From Bacteroides sp. (lineage in GTDB: Bacteria > Bacteroidota > Bacteroidia > Bacteroidales > Muribaculaceae), in the NCBI GenBank assembly GCA_014802265.1, contig JAAVCP010000060.1, positions 1 through 39,249 of the forward strand: a stretch of DNA of 39,249 nt, read 5' to 3'. The translations under genes were made by a program, and so were the position numbers. How positions within the stretch are numbered: the first letter of the stretch is position 1; each line of letters opens with the position of its first letter. Below are positions 26,124 to 33,507 of this stretch, piece by piece. The notes under the pieces were generated by a model. The model worked only from the letters and a program-made list of their open reading frames with translations. It made no database searches and was not told the DNA's origin.

Positions 26124-27587
26124 ATGACCGGGAAAAAAGAGGAAGAGGCTCCATTAAAATTGCGCACTGCCCGTACGCTGAAATGGAACACAATAGATAA
26201 ACTTGCCTCACAGGTGCTCTATGGAGTGGTGGGGATTGTGCTTGCAAATGTGCTCTCACAAGATGATTTTGGTCTTGTGGGGGCACTTCTTGTGTTTCAG
26301 TCTTTCGCCATTATCTTTGCCGACAGTGGTTTTGGGGCAGCTCTGTTGCAAAAGAGTGATCCCACGGAAGAGGATTATTCCACCGTGTTTTGGTTCAATC
26401 TGATTGTAAGTTGTGGAATCTATTGGATATTGTGGTTTGCAGCCCCGTTGATAGCCGATCTGTTTCAAGGAGACCGACGCTTGATTCCTCTTTCAAAAGT
26501 AATGTTTCTTACGTTTGTGCTCAATGCCTTGGCAATAGTACAAACCAACCGCCTTATGAAAAGTATGGACGTGAAAATGATTGCTGTCTCTAACCTTATA
26601 GCTCAGGTTTCAGGTGGGGGGGCAGGTATAGCTATTGCCCTCTGTGGATATGGGGCGTGGGCATTAGTATGGCAATCGGTTATTATTGCCGGTGTAAAGA
26701 CTGGGGTGTTATGGGCTACCGGACATTGGCTTCCTATCTTATGTATGAAGCGTGAGTCATTTGCAAGAATATGGCGCATAGGGCTTAGTGTATTTTCCTC
26801 CTCCATGCTCAACACTACTTTTCTTAACATATATTCTATTATAATTGGTGCGGTTTATTCCATACGTTCATTGGGTGTCTATGCGCAAGCCGACAAATGG
26901 AGTAAGATGGGCACTGCGTCACTCTCGCAGGTACTTACGTCCTCTTTTGTGCCGTTGCTGTCAAAAGTGCAGGACTCTCCTTCAGACTTCAAACGTTATG
27001 TGAAGAGAATCAATCGTTTCACCGCCTTTCTTCTTTTCCCTGCCATGTTAGGTTTGACAGCAGTAGCAGCTCCATTGTTTCATACCCTTTTTGAAAATAA
27101 ATGGGATGGAGCCATTATTCTTTTTCAGATTCTGTGTGTAAGGGGGATTTTTATAGTGTTGACTTCACTTTATGGCAATTATCTTTTGGCTGTCGGCTAT
27201 GGTAAGAAGCTCTTCATGATTGAAGTAGTTAAGGATTTATCCATTCTGATTGCTATTCTGGTGACTGTATTTTCCAAAAGTGTAGAGATTCTTGTATGGG
27301 GACAGTTTGGGGCATCTGTAGTAACCTATTGTATAGTGGTTTGGTTTACAGGTAAGGCAATCGGCTATCCTGCCAAAGACATGATAGCCGATTTAGTACC
27401 CTTCTTTGTAGCTTCCATACTGATGTTTGCTACATGTATGGCAATTGGGTGGTGGGTTGCTGACCCCTTATGGTTATTGCTTGCAGAGGTGTGTGCCGGT
27501 GGATTAGTATATGTCATTATAATGTATCTCTGTCGCTTCCCCGAACTCACTGAAGCTGCCTCTTACTTCTCCGGTAAATTAAAATAA
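26124..27587 (+). CDS. Polysaccharide flippase (MOP superfamily, WzxC-like)
   Basis: A 487-residue inner-membrane protein with about 12-14 hydrophobic helices. The opening (TLKWNTIDKLASQVLYGVVG, NVLSQDDFGLVGALLVF, FADSGFGAALLQK) is typical of lipopolysaccharide/exopolysaccharide flippases that move lipid-linked oligosaccharides to the periplasm. It stands alone, without neighbouring glycosyltransferase genes. It is translationally linked to the GIN-domain gene (2-base gap), an unusual pairing. It ends 13 bases from the convergent NERD gene with a shared hairpin between. Confidence 0.9.
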   Translation: MTGKKEEEAPLKLRTARTLKWNTIDKLASQVLYGVVGIVLANVLSQDDFGLVGALLVFQSFAIIFADSGFGAALLQKSDPTEEDYSTVFWFNLIVSCGIYWILWFAAPLIADLFQGDRRLIPLSKVMFLTFVLNALAIVQTNRLMKSMDVKMIAVSNLIAQVSGGGAGIAIALCGYGAWALVWQSVIIAGVKTGVLWATGHWLPILCMKRESFARIWRIGLSVFSSSMLNTTFLNIYSIIIGAVYSIRSLGVYAQADKWSKMGTASLSQVLTSSFVPLLSKVQDSPSDFKRYVKRINRFTAFLLFPAMLGLTAVAAPLFHTLFENKWDGAIILFQILCVRGIFIVLTSLYGNYLLAVGYGKKLFMIEVVKDLSILIAILVTVFSKSVEILVWGQFGASVVTYCIVVWFTGKAIGYPAKDMIADLVPFFVASILMFATCMAIGWWVADPLWLLLAEVCAGGLVYVIIMYLCRFPELTEAASYFSGKLK

Positions 27588-27607
27588 TATCGAGGAAATA
27601 TTATTTT
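27581..27607. terminator. Shared hairpin between two convergent genes
   Basis: AAAATAATAT (27581-27590) and ATATTATTTT (27598-27607) are perfect reverse complements around a 7-base loop. The hairpin contains both stop codons (27585-27587 plus, 27603-27601 minus) and ends in T-rich arms on both strands, a compact bidirectional terminator. Confidence 0.65.
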
Positions 27608-28344
27608 GTGGTATATTTACATTTAGGATAGTTGGAGCATCCCTGAAATAAATTATTTTTTCCTACCCGGGTGACAAGGTGCCCTCCACAACGGGGACAA
27701 ATGCCGGTTGATTCTTTCGTTAAGGAGTATTTTACTGCTTGCTTTACTCTCTTTTTATGACTTTTACGAATAAACGGATTTGATACGTTAAGGTGCTTTA
27801 GCCGATTGGCTATTTTTGTGCATTCCGCATATTTCATAACCCGTTTCTTGTGCTTTGATATGTGTTTGATCAGGTCTTCCAAAGGAATGACATTTTTTGA
27901 TGCGCCTGTAACTTTAATGTTAGACGCTTTTACAAAGACAACTATGGAATGATATATATCCTCATGATTGCCTAATGCTTCTGCTATATATTTGATATGT
28001 GTCTTGTTTTGCCATAAAGGATTGTAAAGAGGATATTCATTGTTACCTATAGTCTGGGTCCAGTATTGTACAGTTTCTCTTCCATAAATCTCTCCTTTAT
28101 AGTTCTTGGTCTCAATCACGAAAATTCCATACGGTGAAATAACAATATGGTCTATCTGACTTGAATGGCGGTTTTTTACAAGCATAATGTTGTTCAATAC
28201 GATATACTTGTTTTTTGGGAGCGAGGAAAGTGTGGATGCTACTTTTAACTCACCATATTTCCCCTTTATGGCAGGCATCTTGATTTTTATATATATTATG
28301 CCAATGATTATGATAGATAATAGTATTATTAACAGGGTTTGCAT
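27601..28344 (-). CDS. NERD-domain protein with topoisomerase-type zinc ribbon
   Basis: A 247-residue protein: one N-terminal transmembrane helix (about 3-22), a NERD domain (about 27-135; KGKYGELKVASTL, QIDHIVISPYGIFVIETKNY), a basic linker, and a C-terminal zinc finger (about 216-243; CPRCGGHL, then C-X4-KC). The D-H-I-V and E-T-K residues are the nuclease-like active-site positions of NERD. A membrane-bound nuclease or DNA-handling role fits, but substrates are unknown. It lies downstream of the cargo gene at 28420 and is separated from it by a terminator hairpin. Confidence 0.88.
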   Translation of the reverse strand: MQTLLIILLSIIIIGIIYIKIKMPAIKGKYGELKVASTLSSLPKNKYIVLNNIMLVKNRHSSQIDHIVISPYGIFVIETKNYKGEIYGRETVQYWTQTIGNNEYPLYNPLWQNKTHIKYIAEALGNHEDIYHSIVVFVKASNIKVTGASKNVIPLEDLIKHISKHKKRVMKYAECTKIANRLKHLNVSNPFIRKSHKKRVKQAVKYSLTKESTGICPRCGGHLVTRVGKNNLFQGCSNYPKCKYTTK

Positions 28345-28383
28345 AATATTTTCATTAGAAAATCTGAACGAATGAAATGAATG

Positions 28384-28411
28384 CCGCCTCCCTATATGTT
28401 TAGAGAGGCGG
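28384..28411 (-). terminator. Hairpin after the minus-strand cargo gene
   Basis: CCGCCTC (28384-28390) pairs with GAGGCGG (28405-28411). It lies 9 bases beyond the stop of the minus-strand gene ending at 28420, and the following minus-strand sequence is T-rich. It should separate that transcript from the NERD gene. Confidence 0.65.
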
Positions 28412-28419
28412 TAAGAGCT

Positions 28420-29796
28420 TTATTTCATTAAGACTTTGCGTGTTTGGTCGCCTCGGCGTTCAATGTAGATTGAGCCCTTTGTCGGGTTTTGTATTCTTAT
28501 GCCTTGGAGGTTATAATATTCTGCGGCAGATTCTGGCGCAGAGACAGCTTCAATTGCATCGGGATCACTGGTGATGAAGGTATAGTCAGCAAACTCTACG
28601 CGCATTGATGGAACCCATACATCTTCCTCAGGGTTATAAATGCTATATTCGTAGGCTTCCGGCTGCTCTTCGGTGCCACCGAAAAACTCACCCTTTGTCT
28701 CTTCTATGTAGGGTTCTTCTCCCACTGCATTTTCAGAGTAATACTCGCGGAGGATCAGTCCGTTGGCAGCACATTCTAATATTTCCTCAATTGTAAGGAA
28801 GACAGATCCGTAATACGCTTCTTCCATAATCATACGGTAGCCGTCATTAGGAAGGTAAACGACTGACAGTTTGGAAATCAACTGGGGAAGTTCTTCTGTA
28901 GTCATTATTAGATTATAGCCGTCGGAAGTGTACGATAGTTCTAATTGGAAAGCCATGTCTTCTTCAAAGTCATACAGAGTGGCAGATTTTAACTTATTTC
29001 TGCTCCCCATCATTGAGTCTTCGCTGTAAATTTGTCCGTCGGTTTCTTCCCAAACTATATTTTCGAACTTTGTGGTTTCCTGCCAATAATATTCATTTGT
29101 ATTCCAGTCATATTGCAGCATACTTTGAAGGGTTGAGGCAGCCTTATTGTCACTCCCATATTCCACAGTGAAACGCTCTGTAGGATCAAATATCCCGTTG
29201 AAGAGCACTGCGCGCTCGGCAAGGGTTATGTTTCCTTCTGTATTTCTGGTAATATCGAAATGGTAGCAGTTACCGACATATTCTTGACCGTCTGACCATA
29301 ATGTCTGCTCGTTCGAGACAATAAGGTCAGTGACTATAGGGTCGTATGCCACAACTCTAAGATGTGATGGTATAAAGTTTTCGCCGTCGAGACTCGCTTC
29401 GATAAGGCGCTCTGTGATCATGCCATTGCTGTCGTAGGTGTTTAGTGTGCGGCTATATCCCTCAATCTCATCGTCAAGATATTCCGATGTCAACTGAGTG
29501 AGAATCTGACCTGCATCGTTAAAAGTCAGGTCATTAATCTCTGCGAGTGTCCACTCACCTGTCCAAGCATACATGGTTTCCCTTTGAGCTTGCCATTTGC
29601 CGGACTCAGTCTCTTTTGATTTAATCATTTTAATTGTTTTGTCACTACGGAGACCATTATTTGTTTTCCCCTTAAGTATATTCTTGGCAGGAGAAAAAGT
29701 TCGGAATACTCTTTTTGCAACCGTGGTTTCCGGGGATGAGAAGGCGGGCATCGAACATATTAGTAATGCTCCGCAAGTAAGTAAAGATTTTTGCAT
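28420..29796 (-). CDS. Secreted protein with T9SS C-terminal sorting domain
   Basis: A 458-residue exported protein. The signal peptide covers about residues 1-20 (LTCGALLICSMPAFS). The body is a series of antiparallel-strand-like segments with repeated short Y-D/T motifs (LNTYDSNGMITERLIEA, TVEYGSDNKAASTL, LSYTSDGYNLIM) resembling beta-sheet repeats of Bacteroidales surface proteins, but no enzyme domain. The end YYNLQGIRIQNPTKG, then IYIERRGDQTRKVLMK, is a classic T9SS sorting sequence. No standard -7 box was found upstream. Function unknown. Confidence 0.86.
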   Translation of the reverse strand: MQKSLLTCGALLICSMPAFSSPETTVAKRVFRTFSPAKNILKGKTNNGLRSDKTIKMIKSKETESGKWQAQRETMYAWTGEWTLAEINDLTFNDAGQILTQLTSEYLDDEIEGYSRTLNTYDSNGMITERLIEASLDGENFIPSHLRVVAYDPIVTDLIVSNEQTLWSDGQEYVGNCYHFDITRNTEGNITLAERAVLFNGIFDPTERFTVEYGSDNKAASTLQSMLQYDWNTNEYYWQETTKFENIVWEETDGQIYSEDSMMGSRNKLKSATLYDFEEDMAFQLELSYTSDGYNLIMTTEELPQLISKLSVVYLPNDGYRMIMEEAYYGSVFLTIEEILECAANGLILREYYSENAVGEEPYIEETKGEFFGGTEEQPEAYEYSIYNPEEDVWVPSMRVEFADYTFITSDPDAIEAVSAPESAAEYYNLQGIRIQNPTKGSIYIERRGDQTRKVLMK

Positions 29797-29860
29797 AATA
29801 TTATTAGTAGTTTTCTGAATTAGAATTGGGATAATAGATGCTTGCTTAGGATCAAGGAAT

Positions 29861-29916
29861 AAAAAAGACCAAAAAACTAAAAAACGGAATGATTGTCTTT
29901 GGGTTTTCTGGTCTTT
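29861..29916 (-). terminator. Probable purC terminator
   Basis: On the minus strand AAAGACCA (29916-29909) pairs with TGGTCTTT (29871-29864), followed by T-rich sequence to 29861. It lies about 60 bases beyond the purC stop and before the next minus-strand gene. The loop is long (37 bases), so efficiency is uncertain. Confidence 0.5.
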
Positions 29917-29974
29917 AAATTTCGATAGCTGCTTAATGTTATAATTAGTGATGTAATGAATACTTACACCCTAA

Positions 29975-30928
29975 TCACTTGTCATTAGTCTTGAGCCATG
30001 CTTCCACATTATTTTTAATGCGGGCTGTGAGGTCGGTTTCTTCAGCCTTTACAAACTTCTGACCTGTAATATGCTCGTAAAGTTCTATGTAGCGCTCTGA
30101 GACGCTTTCGACAAACTCAGGGGTCATCTCAGGTACAACCTGACCCTCTTTCCCCATGAAGTCATGATCAATAAGCCATTGGCGCACAAACTCTTTACTG
30201 AGTTGGCGCTGCGGCTCACCTTTCTCAAAACGCTCTTGATAGCCATCAGCATAGAAATAGCGTGATGAGTCGGGGGTATGTATTTCGTCAATGAGTATTA
30301 CTTTGCCGTCACGCTTACCAAATTCATATTTCGTGTCAACGAGTATGAGTCCCTTCTCTTCAGCCATCTTTGTGCCGAGGGCGAACAGCTTACGTGTATA
30401 CTCTTCCACCACCTTGTAGTCTTCCTCGCTTACAAGACCCTGTGCTATGATTTCCTCACGGGAGATGTTTTCATCATGGCCTTCTGCAGCCTTTGTGGTG
30501 GGGGTGATGATTGGTTCGGGGAAACGCTCGTTTTCACGCATTCCTTCGGGGAGCTTCACGCCACACAACTCGCGGCAGCCATTCTTGTATTCACGCCATG
30601 CACTGCCGGTAAGGTAGCCGCGAATAATCATCTCCACCGGGAATGACTCTGCCTTTACGCCTACGGATACCATAGGGTCGGGCACTGCCATCAGCCAATT
30701 GGGCACTATTCCTGCTGAGGCATTGAGAAAGTAAGCTGCAATTTGGTTGAGGACCTGCCCCTTATAGGGAATACCCTCAGGGAGAATTACATCAAATGCT
30801 GAGATACGGTCTGTGGCTATCATCACCATGAGGTCGTTGTTGATGGTGTAGACATCACGCACCTTGCCGTGGTATTCGGCTGTCTGACCGGGAAATTTAT
30901 AGTCTGTCTTTACCAATGTTGGTGCCAT
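29975..30928 (-). CDS. purC: Phosphoribosylaminoimidazole-succinocarboxamide synthase
   Basis: A 317-residue purine-synthesis enzyme joining aspartate to CAIR with ATP to give SAICAR. Characteristic segments: [85 protein letters not shown] and [11 protein letters not shown]. Length is that of the longer bacterial form. It seems to be a single-gene transcript here, with a candidate terminator downstream. A TAAATTCG near-match to a -7 box lies upstream around 30967-30974 on the minus strand. Confidence 0.96.
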   Translation of the reverse strand: MAPTLVKTDYKFPGQTAEYHGKVRDVYTINNDLMVMIATDRISAFDVILPEGIPYKGQVLNQIAAYFLNASAGIVPNWLMAVPDPMVSVGVKAESFPVEMIIRGYLTGSAWREYKNGCRELCGVKLPEGMRENERFPEPIITPTTKAAEGHDENISREEIIAQGLVSEEDYKVVEEYTRKLFALGTKMAEEKGLILVDTKYEFGKRDGKVILIDEIHTPDSSRYFYADGYQERFEKGEPQRQLSKEFVRQWLIDHDFMGKEGQVVPEMTPEFVESVSERYIELYEHITGQKFVKAEETDLTARIKNNVEAWLKTNDK

Positions 30929-31084
30929 TGTTATACTATTTTTGTAATATCCTATTTCAAACTGCGAATTTAGTCATTTTTATTCAATTTGAGAGAAAAA
31001 TGAATGAAAAAAGTTATGGAAGTGAACGAATGGAGCTGTTCAGATGTTAATGTTACAGAATATTAACTTATAAAAATCAAGGGT

Positions 31085-31255
31085 ATGTTTGAAGATTTGA
31101 TGAATAAGGCCAGCGATCTCATGAAGAATGAGCAGGTCAAAGGTGTGGTAGACAAAGCAAAGGAGTTTGCTAACAGTGAGAAAGGTAAAGAAGTGATTGA
31201 AAATGTAAAGGAAAAAGTTGAAGATTTCGTAAAAGAAAAAATTTCCAAGAAATAA
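31085..31255 (+). CDS. Small helical protein of 56 residues
   Basis: The plus strand from the ATG at 31085 reads MFEDLMNKASDLMKNEQVKG and continues as one amphipathic helix of alternating Lys/Glu and hydrophobic residues to KEKISKK and a TAA at 31253-31255. The pattern (KAKEFANSEKGKEVIENVKEK) resembles small stress or antitoxin-like helical proteins such as the MT0933 type, but too little is present to name it. A strong hairpin follows at 31281. No signal peptide. It is divergent from purC. Confidence 0.65.
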   Translation: MFEDLMNKASDLMKNEQVKGVVDKAKEFANSEKGKEVIENVKEKVEDFVKEKISKK

Positions 31256-31280
31256 ATCACTGCAACGAATAACATTCATC

Positions 31281-31313
31281 AGGGTGTGTTCCGAATTTTT
31301 CCGGACACACCCT
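31281..31313. terminator. Hairpin between convergent small genes
   Basis: AGGGTGTGT (31281-31289) pairs with ACACACCCT (31305-31313), extended by CCG/CGG after a one-base bulge. It sits 25 bases past the 56-residue gene and 35 bases past the end of the minus-strand 88-residue gene, so it can serve both. No long T-run on either side. Confidence 0.65.
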
Positions 31314-31348
31314 GAGCGTTTAAAGATTGTTGGGTGATAGGGGAGTGA

Positions 31349-31615
31349 TTATTCAGTAAACACATATTCGGCTGCCACTTCCGTAATGGCATCTGTGTCC
31401 GGTTCCCATTTACCCGGATTTGCTGCACTCATCCTTACGAGGTCCATCATAGGCCAATAGTCACAGTTGGGAAGATCATTTTCAGGATCAGCTATTTCCA
31501 TGTCATAGTTGACGGTGTTGATTTGCAACTGCACGTTGTCACTGTAGGCTTCCTCCTCGGCTATATATTCCTTAACGATATCCGTAAGCCTTTTAATAAA
31601 ATCTTTGGTATCCAT
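31349..31615 (-). CDS. Conserved-looking small acidic protein, function unknown
   Basis: An 88-residue acidic protein with an N-terminal helix (DTKDFIKRLTDIVKEYIAEE), a central segment with NYDMEIADPENDLPNCDYWP, and a C-terminal part GKWEPDTDAITEVAAEYVF. No known domain was recognised; no membrane segment or signal peptide. It has its own good promoter, which supports it as a real gene. Confidence 0.7.
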   Translation of the reverse strand: MDTKDFIKRLTDIVKEYIAEEEAYSDNVQLQINTVNYDMEIADPENDLPNCDYWPMMDLVRMSAANPGKWEPDTDAITEVAAEYVFTE

Positions 31616-31647
31616 ATTAATTATAGGTTATTGTTTTGACTTTGTGG

Positions 31648-31679
31648 CAAAGATATGTAAAAGAATTTGAATTGACAAT
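31648..31679 (-). promoter_or_regulatory. Promoter of the 88-residue protein gene
   Basis: On the minus strand ATTG (31679-31676), 20 bases of spacer and TATCTTTG (31655-31648), an exact TAnnTTTG box. The ATG at 31615 lies 32 bases beyond the box. Confidence 0.7.
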
Positions 31680-31703
31680 TCTCTTGAGCCTTTTTTCTTT
31701 TGT

Positions 31704-33371
31704 CTAAATTAGTTTGCGTAGCTCTTCCTCAAGACTCATTTCCTTGTCAATGGAAAGGCGTGTGCGAAGTCTCCAGCGGGCTTGATTGACCGAGGCTGCC
31801 CTAATATTCAGGATCTCTGCGATATGACGGTTATCTATGCCGGTTACTATCAGACAGGCGAGTTGCAACAACGATTCAGGAAGGTCGGGACAGCGTTGCT
31901 TAAGATTGGGAATAAAGGCAGGATTTAGTTGTTCGAATGCACCGAAGAAGTATTCTCTTGTGATTTTTTCCGACTCATTAGCTTTTATTATTGCTTCCAG
32001 GCGATTGGCTTCTTGACATGGATGACTCTCTTTGAGCCGTGTGATTTCCTGGCGGAGATTTGATATGAAGCCTTCTTTTTCTTCAATCATCATTGTAAGT
32101 GCCAACAGTTTACGACGGTCTTTCTCAGTTTGAAGCTGAAATTCAAGATGCTTGAGTTTTTGCTGGTGGTTGCGTTTCATCAATATAGACATTGCAATGG
32201 CTGCTATGACTATGATGATAATGATAACCCATAAGAAATTATTCTTTTGCTTTTGATGCTTTAGTTGCATGGCTTCACGCACCCCAGTCATGCCCCGTTC
32301 GTTTTCAAGGCGTGATAATTCACTTGTATGTCGGTATCTCTGAAGTGAGTCAAGAGTAGAGATATACATATCTTGTAGAATAACCAGGCTGTCAGGCTTA
32401 TTTTCAGATCGAAGTTTTCTTCCATAACTCCGCAGTGCCATGGCTTTCCAATTGTAGTCATGAATAAGGTTAATATGGTTGAAGGCAAATGATGCAAATA
32501 AATTGGCAGAGTCAATAAGTCCCTCTTGTGCATAATCCTCACTGAGTATAGCAGCATAAGTAGCTTCGGTCTGAGAAAAATTGGTTGATTTCGGAAGTAG
32601 GCGTAATGCTTCCAAAAGATATTTCCGGTCTCTCGTTATGACGTGCATATTCTGCAACACGATATTATAGGTAAGTGGGTCAGACATGACTTCAGAATTA
32701 TTCAATAGAGGACGCAGGGTACTGTCGGCTTTGACCGAGTCTTCACAATGAAAATAAGCAATGGCTGTATTGATACGGTTCTTCATTCTATATATGTGCA
32801 GTCCGGATTTTTCAAGGAGTGAGTCACATTTTAGTAGGTAATGCAGCGCATCAGTAAATTGGAGGGTAGTAATGAAAATATTGCCTAACTGTTGCGCCAC
32901 ATTAGCCTGCATGAGTATATCTTTACTATCTCGAAAAAAACGTTCATCATCAATCAGACGAGAATATCGCTTTATGGGGGTAAGTCCGTTTAGTCGGTCA
33001 AGAATTATTCTTATTCTTCTGTAGTCATATTGGTTGTTGAGCGTATCGCTGTATTCAAGAGCTTCCTCGAGTGATTTACGTGCAGAATCAATTTTACCCA
33101 TCCGTTCCTCTCGCCTGCCTTTCCAGTAAAGTGATCTTGCTTTCAATCGCTCATCTCCTTTATCGGCTAACTGCCGGAGAGTATCAATATAAGCGGCGAC
33201 TAATGTTGAGTCATTGCCTTCTGCATACTTTTTCTCGAGTGCTTGTGTAATTCTATCTGCCTCTTTTGAGAGGTGAGGCCATGCTGATAAGCAGTCAGAT
33301 TCAGGATTACATGAAGTGAGACCGAGTGTCGCGAGCAGTGAGAAAACTATTATGAAGATTACGCTTTTCAT
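31704..33371 (-). CDS. Membrane-tethered TPR regulator with C-terminal helix-turn-helix (paralogue C)
   Basis: A 555-residue protein with lipobox LTSC (Cys21), TPR-like helices (about 60-345; for example ADKGDERLKARSLYWKGRRE), one transmembrane helix (378-398, WVIIIIIVIAAIAMSIL), a coiled coil (400-450) and a C-terminal helix-turn-helix (497-550). The last holds LPESLLQLACLIVTGIDNRH and ILNIRAASVNQARWRLRTRL, closely parallel to paralogue A at 12205. It is divergent from the T9SS cargo gene at 33508, only 136 bases apart, and that cargo gene is its most likely target. Its own promoter places the transcript start at or next to the ATG. Confidence 0.83.
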   Translation of the reverse strand: MKSVIFIIVFSLLATLGLTSCNPESDCLSAWPHLSKEADRITQALEKKYAEGNDSTLVAAYIDTLRQLADKGDERLKARSLYWKGRREERMGKIDSARKSLEEALEYSDTLNNQYDYRRIRIILDRLNGLTPIKRYSRLIDDERFFRDSKDILMQANVAQQLGNIFITTLQFTDALHYLLKCDSLLEKSGLHIYRMKNRINTAIAYFHCEDSVKADSTLRPLLNNSEVMSDPLTYNIVLQNMHVITRDRKYLLEALRLLPKSTNFSQTEATYAAILSEDYAQEGLIDSANLFASFAFNHINLIHDYNWKAMALRSYGRKLRSENKPDSLVILQDMYISTLDSLQRYRHTSELSRLENERGMTGVREAMQLKHQKQKNNFLWVIIIIIVIAAIAMSILMKRNHQQKLKHLEFQLQTEKDRRKLLALTMMIEEKEGFISNLRQEITRLKESHPCQEANRLEAIIKANESEKITREYFFGAFEQLNPAFIPNLKQRCPDLPESLLQLACLIVTGIDNRHIAEILNIRAASVNQARWRLRTRLSIDKEMSLEEELRKLI

Positions 33372-33375
33372 GTCA

Positions 33376-33407
33376 CAAAGGTAGAAAAATTAGGTTTTCC
33401 CACCAAA
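33376..33407 (-). promoter_or_regulatory. Promoter of regulator C, probably giving a leaderless mRNA
   Basis: On the minus strand TTTG (33407-33404), exactly 20 bases, then TACCTTTG (33383-33376): a perfect Bacteroidetes promoter. Only four bases separate the -7 box from the ATG at 33371, so transcription should begin within a base or two of the start codon. Confidence 0.72.
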
Positions 33408-33442
33408 TTTTGGGGTTGTAGATAGATTGTAGATAGGCATTT

Positions 33443-33474
33443 TTTGTGATAATGGCGAAAATGACAGAACTTTG
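33443..33474 (+). promoter_or_regulatory. Promoter of the third T9SS cargo gene
   Basis: TTTG (33443-33446), 20 bases, GAACTTTG (33467-33474), one mismatch from TAnnTTTG. The same GA-for-TA change is seen at the first cargo gene (9345). A weak -7 box could mean dependence on an activator, perhaps the divergent regulator. Confidence 0.6.
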
Positions 33475-33507
33475 CGCCATCAAAATTTAATTTAAAAACG
33501 ATTTCAC

